Shown piece after piece: positions 1-9,402 of a DNA stretch of 64,000 nucleotides. The notes beneath the pieces are model-generated. The model was not told where the DNA came from, did not search any database, and worked only from the letters and a program-made list of their open reading frames with translations. The DNA comes from CALXOJ01 sp034120015. Lineage in GTDB: Bacteria > Spirochaetota > Spirochaetia > JAFGXN01. Position 1 is the stretch's first letter. Each line of letters begins with the position of its first letter. The stretch spans positions 1-64,000 of the forward strand of contig JAXEIF010000031.1 of the NCBI GenBank assembly GCA_034120015.1. The letters run 5' to 3'. A program made the position numbers and the translations under genes.

Positions 1-2
1 GC

Positions 3-476
3 GAAGAGGTCGGCGGTGTCGGTGTCGAGTTCACCGAAAAGTATGATATCGACCGGGACGGAGAAGAGGAAGTGTGTCTGCCCGTGGTTCTGGAATGCAA
101 TACGAAGAATGCGGTCAGCAGTTATAAGCTCGGACAGAACATTTTTCTGCGGCAGTACCGTTTTACGACAACGGTTGGCGGAAAAATCATGGATGCAGCC
201 GGCGCGACATTCCCCGGATCGGTTCTTCTGGCCGATAACAGCGGCTACGACAATGCAACGACAGCCGTTACGGTACCGACCGGCAGCGGTGATACCAATG
301 TTCATCAGTATTCGATGAGTTATTCCTGGAGCGTGTATAACTACACAAGCGAATATTCTTATCAGCTGGTCTATATGAAAGCCAAAGTGGGGGGAACAGA
401 GATTTCGTACGGAACCGACGGAAAAGTGCTGTTAACGGGTGCATCCGAAAATGCGGTCGATTTTGTAAAGCCGTAA
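3..476 (+). CDS. C-terminal part of an unknown protein, cut by window start
   Basis: An open frame runs in from the window edge and ends at 476, giving the last 157 residues of a longer protein. The visible part is rich in Ser, Thr, Gly, Tyr and Val with alternating polar and hydrophobic residues, as in beta-rich surface or structural domains. It has no motif I can name. It ends 15 bases before the TolC-like gene, whose Shine-Dalgarno sequence lies directly after this stop, so the two are probably co-transcribed. A secreted or surface role is inferred only from composition and neighbour. The ATG at 72 is internal and is not a convincing start, because the frame is open upstream of it. Confidence 0.6.
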   Translation, partial: EEVGGVGVEFTEKYDIDRDGEEEVCLPVVLECNTKNAVSSYKLGQNIFLRQYRFTTTVGGKIMDAAGATFPGSVLLADNSGYDNATTAVTVPTGSGDTNVHQYSMSYSWSVYNYTSEYSYQLVYMKAKVGGTEISYGTDGKVLLTGASENAVDFVKP

Positions 477-491
477 TAAAGGAGACAAATT

Positions 492-2147
492 GTGAAGCAG
501 ATATTAAAAGGGAAACGGTCCCTTTTTACGGTTTTCTTCCTGTTTCTCTCTTTGTTCTCTTTTGCCGAAAAGAAAAGCTACACTGAGGTGATCACTTCTG
601 ATCCGATGGTCGAAAAGGGGCTGTCGGTTTCGGTCGGAAAGAAAATCGGAATTTGGAGACCGCCGACGGAAAAAAAGGAGCTGCCGACCGACCGCAAAGT
701 GACTCTCGAAGATCTGGTCGATCATGCGCTGACTTACAATGCCGAACTGGGACAATTGAGAGCCGAGGTGAATCAGGCCAAAATCGGTGTGATGGGAGCC
801 AAATCGAATTATTTTCCGAAAATCGATTTCTCCGCATCAATGTCTTGGTTCCTGAACCCGCTGGATGATATACGACTGAAGCAGGGGGAATTGGGAATTG
901 TGGAAATTCCCAATGTCGGATCGATTATGCTCCCGTTGGAAGACTACAAGTTATACGACGGGCAGGATGATTCTTATTACCGGTTTGTTTTTACACTGGA
1001 GCAGCCGATTTTTACCTGGGGCAAGATTCCGGCGGCAGTAAAACTCTACCGGGAAGTTGCCCGTGCGGCCGAACTGAAATGTGCCCGTAAGGAAAGAGAG
1101 CTGGAAGCCTCGATAAACGGATATTACTTTTCTCTTTATTACCTGAACCGCATTTCCGATTCCCTTCGGGAACAGATGAAATATTCGGACCGTCTTTTGA
1201 CTCTGACAAGATCGAGCTACGAGAACGGCTTTATCACGTTGACCGATTTTCAGGATGTGCAGACGAAAATCAAAGATGTTCAGATTGCCGATTCCCGGGT
1301 TAAAGACAGTTTCAATATGATCCGGTATAAACTGACAGCGGCTCTGGGCGGCACTGCCGTTGATTTGAACGATATCGATTTTACCGGTTGCGAAGAACGG
1401 CTGGCGGAATTCGAAACAAACGACTGGATGAAAACGCTGGATGAGTATATCGATATGGCAAAAGCCTCCAGCGTCGAAATGGATCTTCTTCGGGCTCAGG
1501 TCGGGGTTTACGAACACAAATACGAGGTAGCCAAAGCCGACAGTTATCTGAAACCGCAAATCGGGGCCCAGATTCAGGCCGGTTTTTCGGGGACGGCCTT
1601 TCCGTTTATCGAAAGAGGCTGGTTTACCAGCGGATCACCGGTTCTTTCGGCTTCTATCGGAATCAAATCGCGAATCCTCGACGGAGGGGACAGACTTTCC
1701 TCCGTAATGACGGGAGAGCAGGAGTTGGCAAGTGCCCGTTATCAGATGCAGTCGGGCGAATTCTCGATTGAATCGACGGTTTCGACTCTTTATTCCAACA
1801 TCGAATACAATTATACCAATATCGCTTATCTGAAAGATCAGGAGGCCAACTATCAGCGGCTGGCAGACCGGCAGAGAATTCGCTACAATGCGGGGCAGTT
1901 GCGGGAAATCGATTATCTGCGCAGTCTGATTGAGTATCAGACGAGTCTGATTTCGACGGCCAACGAACGCATTACTTTGGTCGGCAATTATTTCCAGCTG
2001 ATGTACCTGATTGACAATGTCGGCGGAAAAACCGAACCGGTTGTGAGCGAAGAGACTGCGGATGAAGGCGAAAAAACGGAGGAAAATTCGGAGCCGGCCG
2101 GGAAAAAAGTGACGGAAGTATCCGCTGCTTCGGTAAGTCCGGAATAG
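492..2147 (+). CDS. TolC-family outer-membrane efflux channel protein
   Basis: This 551-aa protein starts at a GTG with GGAGA placed ten bases upstream. Residues 1-25 form a signal peptide (lysine/arginine-rich start, then FFLFLSLFSFA). Two outer-membrane-efflux repeats follow at roughly 70-290 and 315-505. They are long heptad-like helices rich in Ala, Leu, Gln and Tyr, with the family's RxxYxxG pattern (SSYENGFITLTDFQDVQ and IRYNAGQLREIDYL). The C-terminal 40 residues are a charged Glu/Lys tail. Proteins of this family trimerise into a periplasm-spanning channel that works with an inner-membrane transporter and an adaptor. Neither partner is in the window, so the substrate cannot be told. 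The gene ends at a strong bidirectional hairpin terminator. Confidence 0.88.
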   Translation: MKQILKGKRSLFTVFFLFLSLFSFAEKKSYTEVITSDPMVEKGLSVSVGKKIGIWRPPTEKKELPTDRKVTLEDLVDHALTYNAELGQLRAEVNQAKIGVMGAKSNYFPKIDFSASMSWFLNPLDDIRLKQGELGIVEIPNVGSIMLPLEDYKLYDGQDDSYYRFVFTLEQPIFTWGKIPAAVKLYREVARAAELKCARKERELEASINGYYFSLYYLNRISDSLREQMKYSDRLLTLTRSSYENGFITLTDFQDVQTKIKDVQIADSRVKDSFNMIRYKLTAALGGTAVDLNDIDFTGCEERLAEFETNDWMKTLDEYIDMAKASSVEMDLLRAQVGVYEHKYEVAKADSYLKPQIGAQIQAGFSGTAFPFIERGWFTSGSPVLSASIGIKSRILDGGDRLSSVMTGEQELASARYQMQSGEFSIESTVSTLYSNIEYNYTNIAYLKDQEANYQRLADRQRIRYNAGQLREIDYLRSLIEYQTSLISTANERITLVGNYFQLMYLIDNVGGKTEPVVSEETADEGEKTEENSEPAGKKVTEVSAASVSPE

Positions 2148-2156
2148 TCAATCGGA

Positions 2157-2180
2157 AAAGGCGGTTTCGACCGCCTTTCT
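2157..2180. terminator. Bidirectional intrinsic terminator between convergent genes
   Basis: An eight-base-pair stem AAAGGCGG/CCGCCTTT (2157-2164 and 2171-2178) with a TTTCGA loop sits between the stops of the TolC-like gene and the convergent gene. It is followed by TTTCTT on the plus strand and TTTT on the minus strand, so it can end transcription from both sides. The minus-strand stop codon (2182-2180) touches its right edge. Confidence 0.85.
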
Positions 2181-5104
2181 TAAATTTCGGGTTCTGCGGT
2201 CCGGACGGTTTCCGTTATACGGTTTCGGTTACCGGAAAGAACGGAGGCAATATCAATCGAGAAATACGGTTTTAAATCTTCGCGTATATCGAAAGTGTTG
2301 CCGGCCGATGTCGGTACCCGGCAGGCAACCCCGACATTGACCGGGAAACGGGCCTGAGCAAAACCGATTTGGAGATTCAGTTCGCCGCCGAGATAAACGT
2401 AGTTGCCGAAGGCGGCCGTTGCGGTTTCCGTATTGAAATTGGCATAGATTTGAGAAAAGATTTCGCCCGACAGCGAATGAAGAACCAGTGTCGCAAAGAG
2501 GGGATCGTCGGTAACGGCAATCGGAAAACGGTATCCGAATGTGCCGGATAAGGCGGCGGTTGTGTTTTGATCTTCGTAGGAAAAGCCGCGCAGAAGAATT
2601 TGATGAGACTGGTTGACAGTATTGGATGAGGAAAAGGCGGCTTCGGTAAAGAGTGAGTGGGCTCCGGCCAGCGGAATCACTCCTTTTAAAGCCAGGACGC
2701 CCAGGTAGACGGCTTCTTTCTGTGTGTCAATCGGAAGCAGCACGGAGGAGCTGAATCCCGCATAAACATAACGGGAAAGCGACGGGTATCCGCGAAAACC
2801 GCCGTGCCATGAATATTGAAAGTGGACACCCTGATTGACAAAAAGCTGATGACGGCTTACGGAGGATCCTTTTACGGCGCCGGTCATATCGAATAAATGA
2901 AAAGGCTGCGGAGCATCCGTCAGATAATTCCAGGAAAGTCCCGCATCGAGACGGGCAAACCATGATTCCGGACCGACGGTTTTGGAAATCAGCGGAACCG
3001 AAGCGGAAATTTCCTGATGCGTCTTTTGCCGGTAGAAGGTTGTTGACGTTCCGTTATTATCGGCGAGAAGAGCGTTGTATCCCTGATTAAGAATATAAGT
3101 GAAATCAAGGGGACCCCACTCGAATGCCGCGTTGAGAATCACCGAAGGCTGAAAAACAGTAAACGGGAACGTTGTCATCAGGAAAATCGAATCATTTTTG
3201 ACGACCGATTGGGCATACATCAGAAATCCCATTCCCAGAGGAGCTTCCATTCCCTGTACGGGAGAATAGTTGAACGGAACCGGTGTCCAGCCGACGAATT
3301 GGGCGACATCGATATATTTTTTGATTTCCGGTGAAAAGGAATCTGCCGCAGACGGAGTGGCGGTCGAAACGGTTGATCCTTCCGTCTGCGGATCAGCCGA
3401 AAGAGGTCTTTGCGTTTTCGTCGGGAGTGTAACCGTCAGGGAAACCGGCTCTTTTTGCGCGCGGGATACGGGAACTGTTTTGATGGTATAGCCGTCGGAA
3501 GCGTAAGACTGATAGTAAAAGCGGCTGCCGTAGCGCACGCCGTTTAAAACCGCTATTCGATCCGAAATCTGTTTGAGGGCGACGGTCGGGTTTTCGGAAG
3601 AAATTTCGTACAGCTCCAGAGAACCGCCGCCGTCGCCGATAAAAAAAAGATTGCCTTTACGGTCAAAATAGGGATAATAGAGTGATCCGTCGTCGTCCGT
3701 CGATATCAGTCTGACAGTTCCGGAAGCGCTATCCGTAACGGCAATCGACTGACTGCCCCGTTTGTTGTATGTAAACGCGATTTTTGAGCCGTCCGGCGAG
3801 ACAGACGGATAAAAAACATTGATTCCCGGTTCCCCGTATAATGTTTCCGTATTTCCCGTTTTCAGGTCGACGGTGACCAGTACAGAGAAAGGGCCCTGTG
3901 TCTGAACGGCAACGGCCGCGGTTTCGCTGATATAGGCCGGCTGAAAAAGATGCCGGTTTTTTGTAATACGCCTGGTTTTGCCGGTTTGTGTGTCGATCTC
4001 GAATAAATCGGCCGTGTAGTGCGGGTGTCCCTCCACGGCATTGTCAATTTCGTAACCGGAATAGAGTATACGGCTGCCGTCAAAAAGTGCATCATAATCG
4101 TTATTACCGGTTGCCGCCGCAAACGCAACCGGCCGTTCTTTTCCGGTGTCGGTGTCCAGGAAAACGAAACGGGACGGGTTTCGGGCTGACGCATCCTGAT
4201 AGGATATAATTCCCCGTAAAGTTGGTACGGGACGTCCGTAATCGATACCCGTTCTGTGGGGAAAGCGTTCTCCGTTCGGCAGATTGTAGAGGGAGGCAAA
4301 CCGTTCCGAATAAAAGCGAATCATGTCCCGGTAAACTTCTTCGGCCGTTTTTCCCGTTACGGTTTCGATGGCTTCGTAAGGAGCAAACGGATTTCTACCC
4401 ATTTGGCGGTAAAAGCGTGCCATAACATCGTCGCCGTAATGAGTAAAGAGATAGTTGACCATCATGTAGCCCTGAACATAAATCCGTCCGTACGGTTGAA
4501 CATAGGGGGAATAGGCGGCCTGTTTGAGCGACGGCATGCTGTTTTCGAGAATTTGCGCCCGGTAAATCATTTCAAAATAAGGATTCCGTCCTCTGCCGCC
4601 TTTCGTAAACCGGGTTTCGGTATAGGTGGTGATTCCTTCAATGACCCACCCCGGTTGGAAAACGGCCGCCCCCGGACGCAAAACGGGTCCGAAAAACCGG
4701 GAAAGTTCGTACAGCCATCCGCTTTCGTAAGAAATGGATATATAATGTGTCAGTTCGTGCGTAAACAGCGATCGCAGCCAGTCTTCCGTCCTGGCGCCGA
4801 GAAAAAAATCACGGGGTGAGGTGACGTAGAGATTCAGATGTTCGGGAACGGGGTAAAAACTGCCGTTGGCCGTATCGACGTCACTGTGAATCACGACTTT
4901 AATTTGGGGAGGCCGGTTGTCCAGCAGCTCCGTCAGAGAGTCGTAAACATCTTCGGCAAAAGAGGCAATTTCGGTTGCCCACCGTTCGTTGTCTTTTTCG
5001 AATATAAAGATAAAATGTTCTGTTGTAATCCGGCTTCGCGGTAGCGACCATCCTGTTACAATCGGAATCAATAAGAAAAAAATCAGCGCAGCCCGTCGAT
5101 TCAT
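2180..5104 (-). CDS. Secreted metallopeptidase-like, TolB-type propeller and beta-barrel fusion
   Basis: I chose the ATG at 5104 (974 aa). The upstream in-frame GTG lies inside the -10 box TATACT, and the ATG start gives a clean signal peptide (MNRR then hydrophobic to about residue 21). Residues 25-280 resemble a gluzincin peptidase: HELTH at about 116-120, with a downstream GWVIEG whose Glu at about 156 would be the third zinc ligand. Residues about 285-560 contain WD40/PD40-like strands of a TolB-type propeller (SPDGSKIAFTYN, DRKGNLFFIGD). From about 610 to the end, alternating aromatic and small residues suggest an outer-membrane beta-barrel. An outer-membrane protein displaying a peptidase-like domain is the inference. 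Peptidase activity is not proven. Confidence 0.7.
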   Translation of the reverse strand: MNRRAALIFFLLIPIVTGWSLPRSRITTEHFIFIFEKDNERWATEIASFAEDVYDSLTELLDNRPPQIKVVIHSDVDTANGSFYPVPEHLNLYVTSPRDFFLGARTEDWLRSLFTHELTHYISISYESGWLYELSRFFGPVLRPGAAVFQPGWVIEGITTYTETRFTKGGRGRNPYFEMIYRAQILENSMPSLKQAAYSPYVQPYGRIYVQGYMMVNYLFTHYGDDVMARFYRQMGRNPFAPYEAIETVTGKTAEEVYRDMIRFYSERFASLYNLPNGERFPHRTGIDYGRPVPTLRGIISYQDASARNPSRFVFLDTDTGKERPVAFAAATGNNDYDALFDGSRILYSGYEIDNAVEGHPHYTADLFEIDTQTGKTRRITKNRHLFQPAYISETAAVAVQTQGPFSVLVTVDLKTGNTETLYGEPGINVFYPSVSPDGSKIAFTYNKRGSQSIAVTDSASGTVRLISTDDDGSLYYPYFDRKGNLFFIGDGGGSLELYEISSENPTVALKQISDRIAVLNGVRYGSRFYYQSYASDGYTIKTVPVSRAQKEPVSLTVTLPTKTQRPLSADPQTEGSTVSTATPSAADSFSPEIKKYIDVAQFVGWTPVPFNYSPVQGMEAPLGMGFLMYAQSVVKNDSIFLMTTFPFTVFQPSVILNAAFEWGPLDFTYILNQGYNALLADNNGTSTTFYRQKTHQEISASVPLISKTVGPESWFARLDAGLSWNYLTDAPQPFHLFDMTGAVKGSSVSRHQLFVNQGVHFQYSWHGGFRGYPSLSRYVYAGFSSSVLLPIDTQKEAVYLGVLALKGVIPLAGAHSLFTEAAFSSSNTVNQSHQILLRGFSYEDQNTTAALSGTFGYRFPIAVTDDPLFATLVLHSLSGEIFSQIYANFNTETATAAFGNYVYLGGELNLQIGFAQARFPVNVGVACRVPTSAGNTFDIREDLKPYFSIDIASVLSGNRNRITETVRTAEPEI

Positions 5105-5113
5105 ACGGTAAAC

Positions 5114-5119
5114 AGTATA
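5114..5119 (-). promoter_or_regulatory. -10 box TATACT close to the start of the peptidase-barrel gene
   Basis: Minus-strand TATACT at 5119-5114 is followed by nine bases and then the ATG at 5104. Transcription would begin about two or three bases before the ATG, so no Shine-Dalgarno sequence fits. A -35 element at 17-bp spacing (TACACT) is weak. Confidence 0.5.
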
Positions 5120-5199
5120 CACGAATTTTGCTCCGAAGTGTACAAAATAATAAATAATTTTAACAGAAATAAATTGTAATCTGTAAAATTTAAAAAGTG

Positions 5200-5228
5200 T
5201 TTACATTATCGGAATTCGGTGGTATCAT
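5200..5228 (+). promoter_or_regulatory. Promoter of the Sel1-repeat gene
   Basis: TTTACA (5200-5205) and TATCAT (5223-5228) are separated by exactly 17 bases. The predicted start near 5235 leaves a leader of about 12 bases containing AGGGA, eight bases before the ATG at 5247. Confidence 0.65.
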
Positions 5229-5246
5229 AAGATTAAGGGATAGAAT

Positions 5247-5564
5247 ATGGAAAGTTATTCGGATCAGGGAAAACAAGTTTTAAATAGGGAAGGTGTCTTT
5301 CCGGATTATCATTCGGCTTTTTCCTATTTTTTAAAAGGAGCACAATGTAACGAACCCGAATCGCTGTTTATGCTGGCGGAATGCTATTTTCACGGTCTGG
5401 GCACGGAAAAAGATTTAAAAAAAGCCGATGTTTTTTATCATCTTGCCGAGAAAGCGGGGCATTCTGTCGATCATAAGATTTATGACCGGCTTGAGTCCGG
5501 AGGACGTGATTTGACACAGGAAGAAATTGATCTTATCGTTTCGGAATTTCAGAGAACCGGCTGA
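5247..5564 (+). CDS. Small Sel1-repeat protein
   Basis: This 105-aa protein contains about two Sel1-like (TPR-related) repeats. The clearest is residues 34-70, with the family pattern ESLFMLAECYFHGLGTEKDLKKA followed by an alanine-rich helix with a histidine (quoted here in two blocks of one continuous motif: ESLFMLAECYF and HGLGTEKDLKKA). There is no signal peptide, so it should be cytoplasmic. Sel1 repeats are protein-protein scaffolds, and no partner can be inferred. It has its own promoter, divergent from the peptidase-barrel gene, and ends 12 bases from the convergent rqcH-like gene with no obvious terminator between them. Confidence 0.75.
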   Translation: MESYSDQGKQVLNREGVFPDYHSAFSYFLKGAQCNEPESLFMLAECYFHGLGTEKDLKKADVFYHLAEKAGHSVDHKIYDRLESGGRDLTQEEIDLIVSEFQRTG

Positions 5565-5576
5565 AAAGGCATCTTC

Positions 5577-6992
5577 TTACGGGCGGGAAGAATCTTTGCC
5601 CAACAGTCTTTTCAGTCTGGCTTTGTCTTCCGTAACGGAAATATTTTTCTCATGAAACGGGAGAACCTTTCCGGGGGGACCGTCTTTGGCTCTCCTCAGG
5701 TGTTTCACGCGGGTGCAGTAGAGGTCGGCGCTGCCGTGAAGCTTGGCTTTGCTGAACCAAAGGGCCAGTTGTGCGGCATCTTTCATCGTTTCTTCGGGAA
5801 CATTTTCTTTTTTGCCGGTTTTGATAAAAACAAAACCGCCCGGAACATCGCGGGTATGGAACCACAAATCATTCCCTTTGACATGCGAACGTAACAGTAA
5901 ATCGTTTTCTTTATCGTTTCTGCCGACAAGAATGGGATAACCGCCCGATTCGAAACAGAGAAAACCGGCCGGCACCGATTTTTTGATTTTCTCTTCCCGA
6001 CGGTTCAGGTCTGTCAGGCGGCGGGCAGCTTCCGATTCGTCGAGCCGGGCAATGGCAGTCAGTTCATCTTCCAAACGGGAGATTTCGGCTTGCATTTCTT
6101 CGATATGCGATAAACGGAACGCCGCTGCCGCTTTCTTTTTACGGTAGCGCCTGTAAAAAGCCTCCGCGTTTTCCCGAAGTGTCAGTTTCGGGTCGAGAGG
6201 AATGGTCACAGGGCGACCGTTATCGAAGAAATTTTCGACGGTGACGGTCTTTTCGCCTGCGGGACGGGGAGGACAGGCAATCAGCAGATCGCCGTATTGT
6301 TTTTCTTCTTCGCCGTCATCTTCTGCGGCCGTTTCGGCTTCGAATTTTTTCAGCAGACGCTCTGTTTGGGCTTTACGGGCACGAAGCGGGGCGGAAAGCG
6401 TTTCCCTCGGGTCTGTTTGCGTTTGGGAATGTGCGGACGCAGTCGCGGCATAGAGCTTTGCGATTTTTTCGCCGAACGTTCCCGGTCCGTCAATCGGCCG
6501 CGGTGAAAAATGTCCCGGATTTCCCGGCGCCGGCAGAACAAACACTTCTCCGCTGACTTCTTTTTTTGCCGGCCGACGGAAAAAAGCATCGATGATAATG
6601 CCGTTTTCGTTGACCGCAATAATGTTGGCGGCTCCCGTCCAAAGCCGGATGTAGAGATCCGTTGTCAGCGATCCGTGGGTCAGTTTAAGGTAAACGATTC
6701 GGTTGGAATCGATCTGGCGGCAGTCGTCGATACGGGCACCGTCTATACGGCTTCTCAGCAACTGTACAAAACGTTGTGCATTGGTATTTGAGGGCGGCAG
6801 GGGCGAGGATTCCGGCTGGATGCGGGTGGCTCCGTTGCCAAGGTAAATGCCGATACGGAAACGGGTGCTGCCGGGGCGGTAAATGTCCAGACGCAACGAT
6901 TCGAAATCGGGCTGACGTATTTTTTGGATAAAACAACCCGTCAGCGAGAGTTCGTAGAGGATTATGTCGATTTCGGCACAGTTCAGAGACAC
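5577..6992 (-). CDS. rqcH: NFACT-family ribosome quality-control protein (RqcH/FbpA-like)
   Basis: This 471-aa protein starts with GTG at 6992, five bases after the hisC stop. The N-terminal NFACT-N region includes the typical pattern ending in ANIIAVNENGIIID. A coiled-coil middle lies near 270-340, and the C-terminal NFACT-R domain has YPILVGRNDKEND and DLWFHTRDVPGGFVFIKTG. RqcH binds obstructed 50S subunits and directs C-terminal alanine tailing of stalled nascent chains. In some species the family also acts as a fibronectin-binding surface protein, but no secretion signal is seen here. The protein is somewhat shorter than the usual length of about 570 residues. It is the last gene of the hisD-folC-hisC-rqcH transcript. 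Confidence 0.85.
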   Translation of the reverse strand: MSLNCAEIDIILYELSLTGCFIQKIRQPDFESLRLDIYRPGSTRFRIGIYLGNGATRIQPESSPLPPSNTNAQRFVQLLRSRIDGARIDDCRQIDSNRIVYLKLTHGSLTTDLYIRLWTGAANIIAVNENGIIIDAFFRRPAKKEVSGEVFVLPAPGNPGHFSPRPIDGPGTFGEKIAKLYAATASAHSQTQTDPRETLSAPLRARKAQTERLLKKFEAETAAEDDGEEEKQYGDLLIACPPRPAGEKTVTVENFFDNGRPVTIPLDPKLTLRENAEAFYRRYRKKKAAAAFRLSHIEEMQAEISRLEDELTAIARLDESEAARRLTDLNRREEKIKKSVPAGFLCFESGGYPILVGRNDKENDLLLRSHVKGNDLWFHTRDVPGGFVFIKTGKKENVPEETMKDAAQLALWFSKAKLHGSADLYCTRVKHLRRAKDGPPGKVLPFHEKNISVTEDKARLKRLLGKDSSRP

Positions 6993-6996
6993 CCGA

Positions 6997-8046
6997 TTAC
7001 CACCGGTCGATTGTTTTCACGAATATTTCCATCTCTTCGGGTGTGCCGATTGAGATGCGTACGCGGTTGTCGATTCCGGGCTGATTAAAAAAGCGTACCA
7101 GAATTCCTTCGTTTTTCAGACGTGTGTAAACGGCTTCTCCCGACAGAGTCGGGTGAGCCGCAAAGAGGAAATTGGCACAGGACGGCAGAACGTCCCAGCC
7201 GCGGCTGCGCAGGGCTTTTACGGTTTTCTCCCGCGTTTTGATGACGGCTTTGCGGCATTTTTCAAAGTAGCGGATATCGCGAAGCGATTCGATACCGCAT
7301 TCCTGCGTAAAACGTCCGATGGTATATGAGTTGAAGCTGTTTTTGACGGTTTCGAGAGCTGATATCAGTTTCGGGTTGCCGATAGCGTATCCGAGTCGCA
7401 GCCCGGCAAGAGACCGGCTTTTGGAAAAGGTGCCGGTAATCAGCAGGTTTTCGTATTCGGCAGTCAGTTCTACGGCGCTTTCTCCGCCGAAATCGATGTA
7501 TGCTTCGTCGATGATGACAATGCGGTCGCGGCGTCTGGCCTCAAGCAGTTCGCGGATACGGCTGCGGGATACGGCGATTCCGGTCGGCGCATTCGGATTC
7601 GGGAAAATGATTCCGGCATCTTCCCGGGAAGCAGCCAGTGCCGTAAAGTCGATTGAAAAATCGCCTTTCATCGGAATTTTTCGAAACGTCAGATTAAAAA
7701 ATCGGCAGTAAACCGGGTAGAAACTGTATGTATGTTCCGGAAACAGAACGTCTCCGTCGGTGCTGTCGAAAAAAGCCCCGAAAGCAAATGCCAGAACTTC
7801 GTCGCTGCCGTTTCCCATGAAAATAAAAGAGGGGGGAACGCGGAAACAGTCGGCCATCGCTTCTTTCAAAGCGGTGCATTCGGGATCGGGATAAAGACGA
7901 AAATCCGCCGCATTCGGATTTTTTTTCATGATTTTCGGACAGGGCGGATACGGATTTTCGTTTGTATTCAGTTTGATGTATTTTTTATCTTTGGGCTGTT
8001 CGCCGGGGGTGTAGGCGGTCAGCCGGGAAAGGAATTGAGAGAACAT
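6997..8046 (-). CDS. hisC: Histidinol-phosphate aminotransferase
   Basis: This 349-aa class I/II PLP aminotransferase has LNTNENPYPP near the N-terminus, GNGSDE, and PNPNAPTG (the NPNNPTG-type motif). The PLP-binding lysine lies in TFSKSRSLAGLRLGYAIG. It converts imidazole-acetol phosphate plus glutamate to histidinol phosphate in histidine synthesis. AGGAGG lies just before the ATG. The start overlaps the end of folC by 28 bases, which suggests coupled translation. Its operon mate two genes upstream is hisD, so two late histidine enzymes share this transcript while the rest of the pathway lies elsewhere. A role in aromatic amino-acid transamination cannot be excluded from sequence alone. Confidence 0.9.
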   Translation of the reverse strand: MFSQFLSRLTAYTPGEQPKDKKYIKLNTNENPYPPCPKIMKKNPNAADFRLYPDPECTALKEAMADCFRVPPSFIFMGNGSDEVLAFAFGAFFDSTDGDVLFPEHTYSFYPVYCRFFNLTFRKIPMKGDFSIDFTALAASREDAGIIFPNPNAPTGIAVSRSRIRELLEARRRDRIVIIDEAYIDFGGESAVELTAEYENLLITGTFSKSRSLAGLRLGYAIGNPKLISALETVKNSFNSYTIGRFTQECGIESLRDIRYFEKCRKAVIKTREKTVKALRSRGWDVLPSCANFLFAAHPTLSGEAVYTRLKNEGILVRFFNQPGIDNRVRISIGTPEEMEIFVKTIDRW

Positions 8047-9401
8047 GCCTCCTCCTGTTTTAGAAACCGGGAAATCAGGTAGAAAGAACCGGTAATGAGA
8101 ATACCGCCTTCGGCTGTTCCTTTTTTTCCGCTTTTGGAAAGCAGGTCGCGTGCGGTTTGAAGAGCTTTTTCCGGATCGGGTTCGAAAACGGTTTTCCGGT
8201 TGACGGCCTGAAAGGCCCGAAAGTCGCGGTCACCGTCACTGGATTTAAATCCCCGAAAGGCGGTAACAATAACGGACGAAAACGATTTGCCGACAGCGGC
8301 AGCAATTTCTTCGGTATTTTTATCTTTTGCGGCTGCAAAAATCAGAATCCGTTTGCCTTTTATGACCTTTTTGAAAGTATCGGCTGTGTTTTTGACCGAA
8401 CGGGGCGTGTGCGCCGGATCGATGACGACAGTCGGCGTCCGGTCGATAATCTGGAAACGTCCCGGGATAAAGGCGGAGGCCAGTGTGTTTTGGATAACCG
8501 AAGCCGTTGCCGTTTCAATCATATCGATGACGGACAGCTGACGAACTGTCAAAACGGCCAAGGCGGCATTACGGGCAAAAACCTCTCCGATATTGGGCAG
8601 TGTGTATGTTTCGGTAGGACCCGTCTTCGGTGCTGCCGTAAAACGGGTCCCTTCGGCAGAAATATCGACATCGATTTTTTCAATCGAGTCCGGCAGATAG
8701 CTGATTTCGCTGTTTTTCCGGAATCCGATTTCATCGAGAACCGCTTTGACTTCCGCTTCCTGTTCCGATGACTGAACCGGTATATTGGGTTTGATGATGC
8801 CGCCTTTTTCGAAAGCGATTTTGGCCAGAGTATCGCCGAGAATTTCGACATGTTCTTTTTCAATCGGGGTCAGAACGCTGATACGTGGAATAATGACATT
8901 GGTTGCATCCAGACGTCCGCCCAGTCCCGTTTCGATAACAGCGTAATCGCATTTTTCGTTGCGGAAAATCAGAAAAGCGGTTAATGTCAGCAGTTCGAAA
9001 ACGGTCGGAGCCATTTCCGCAAAGACAGGCAGTTTCAGAATCTCGCTTTTTTTCCTTTTGATTGAACCGACTGCTTCGGTGTAAGCTCCGTCGGAAAAGG
9101 GTTTTCCCGACAGGGAAATGCGTTCTCTGTAGTCGAGGAGGTGAGGCGATGTGTAAAGACCGGTTTTCAGGCCGCATTTTTCGAGAATCGATGCGATATA
9201 GCAGGCTGTCGAGCTTTTCCCTTTCGAACCGGCGATATGAACCGATTTAAACGATTTTTGCGGATCTTTGAATAAACGGCACAACTCTTCCATGCGTTCG
9301 AGCCGGTAGGTGCGGTCGTCATATCCGCCTGTTTTTTCCGAATTATGGAATGATTCGATCCATTGAAAAGCATCGGTGACAGAAAAAGGTTTTGCGGGCA
9401 T
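8019..9401 (-). CDS. folC: Folylpolyglutamate synthase / dihydrofolate synthase
   Basis: This 460-aa Mur-ligase-family enzyme has the FolC signature SVHIAGSKGKSST (P-loop GSKGKSS), YTSPHLLDYRERI, and CDYAVIETGLGGRLDATN. It also has a C-terminal Mur-ligase domain beginning near PTVVIDPAHTPRS. It adds glutamate to folates and may also make dihydrofolate from dihydropteroate. The start lies two bases after the hisD stop, with AAGGAA in front. The C-terminus runs 28 bases into hisC. Sitting between two histidine genes is unusual functionally, although folate and histidine metabolism both connect to one-carbon and purine chemistry. Confidence 0.92.
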   Translation of the reverse strand: MPAKPFSVTDAFQWIESFHNSEKTGGYDDRTYRLERMEELCRLFKDPQKSFKSVHIAGSKGKSSTACYIASILEKCGLKTGLYTSPHLLDYRERISLSGKPFSDGAYTEAVGSIKRKKSEILKLPVFAEMAPTVFELLTLTAFLIFRNEKCDYAVIETGLGGRLDATNVIIPRISVLTPIEKEHVEILGDTLAKIAFEKGGIIKPNIPVQSSEQEAEVKAVLDEIGFRKNSEISYLPDSIEKIDVDISAEGTRFTAAPKTGPTETYTLPNIGEVFARNAALAVLTVRQLSVIDMIETATASVIQNTLASAFIPGRFQIIDRTPTVVIDPAHTPRSVKNTADTFKKVIKGKRILIFAAAKDKNTEEIAAAVGKSFSSVIVTAFRGFKSSDGDRDFRAFQAVNRKTVFEPDPEKALQTARDLLSKSGKKGTAEGGILITGSFYLISRFLKQEEACSLNSFPG

Positions 9402-9402
9402 A

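Noticed and set aside
951..1559. 202-aa open frame antisense to the TolC-like gene
   Set aside because: It is a shadow frame; the plus strand encodes a complete, recognisable TolC-family protein.
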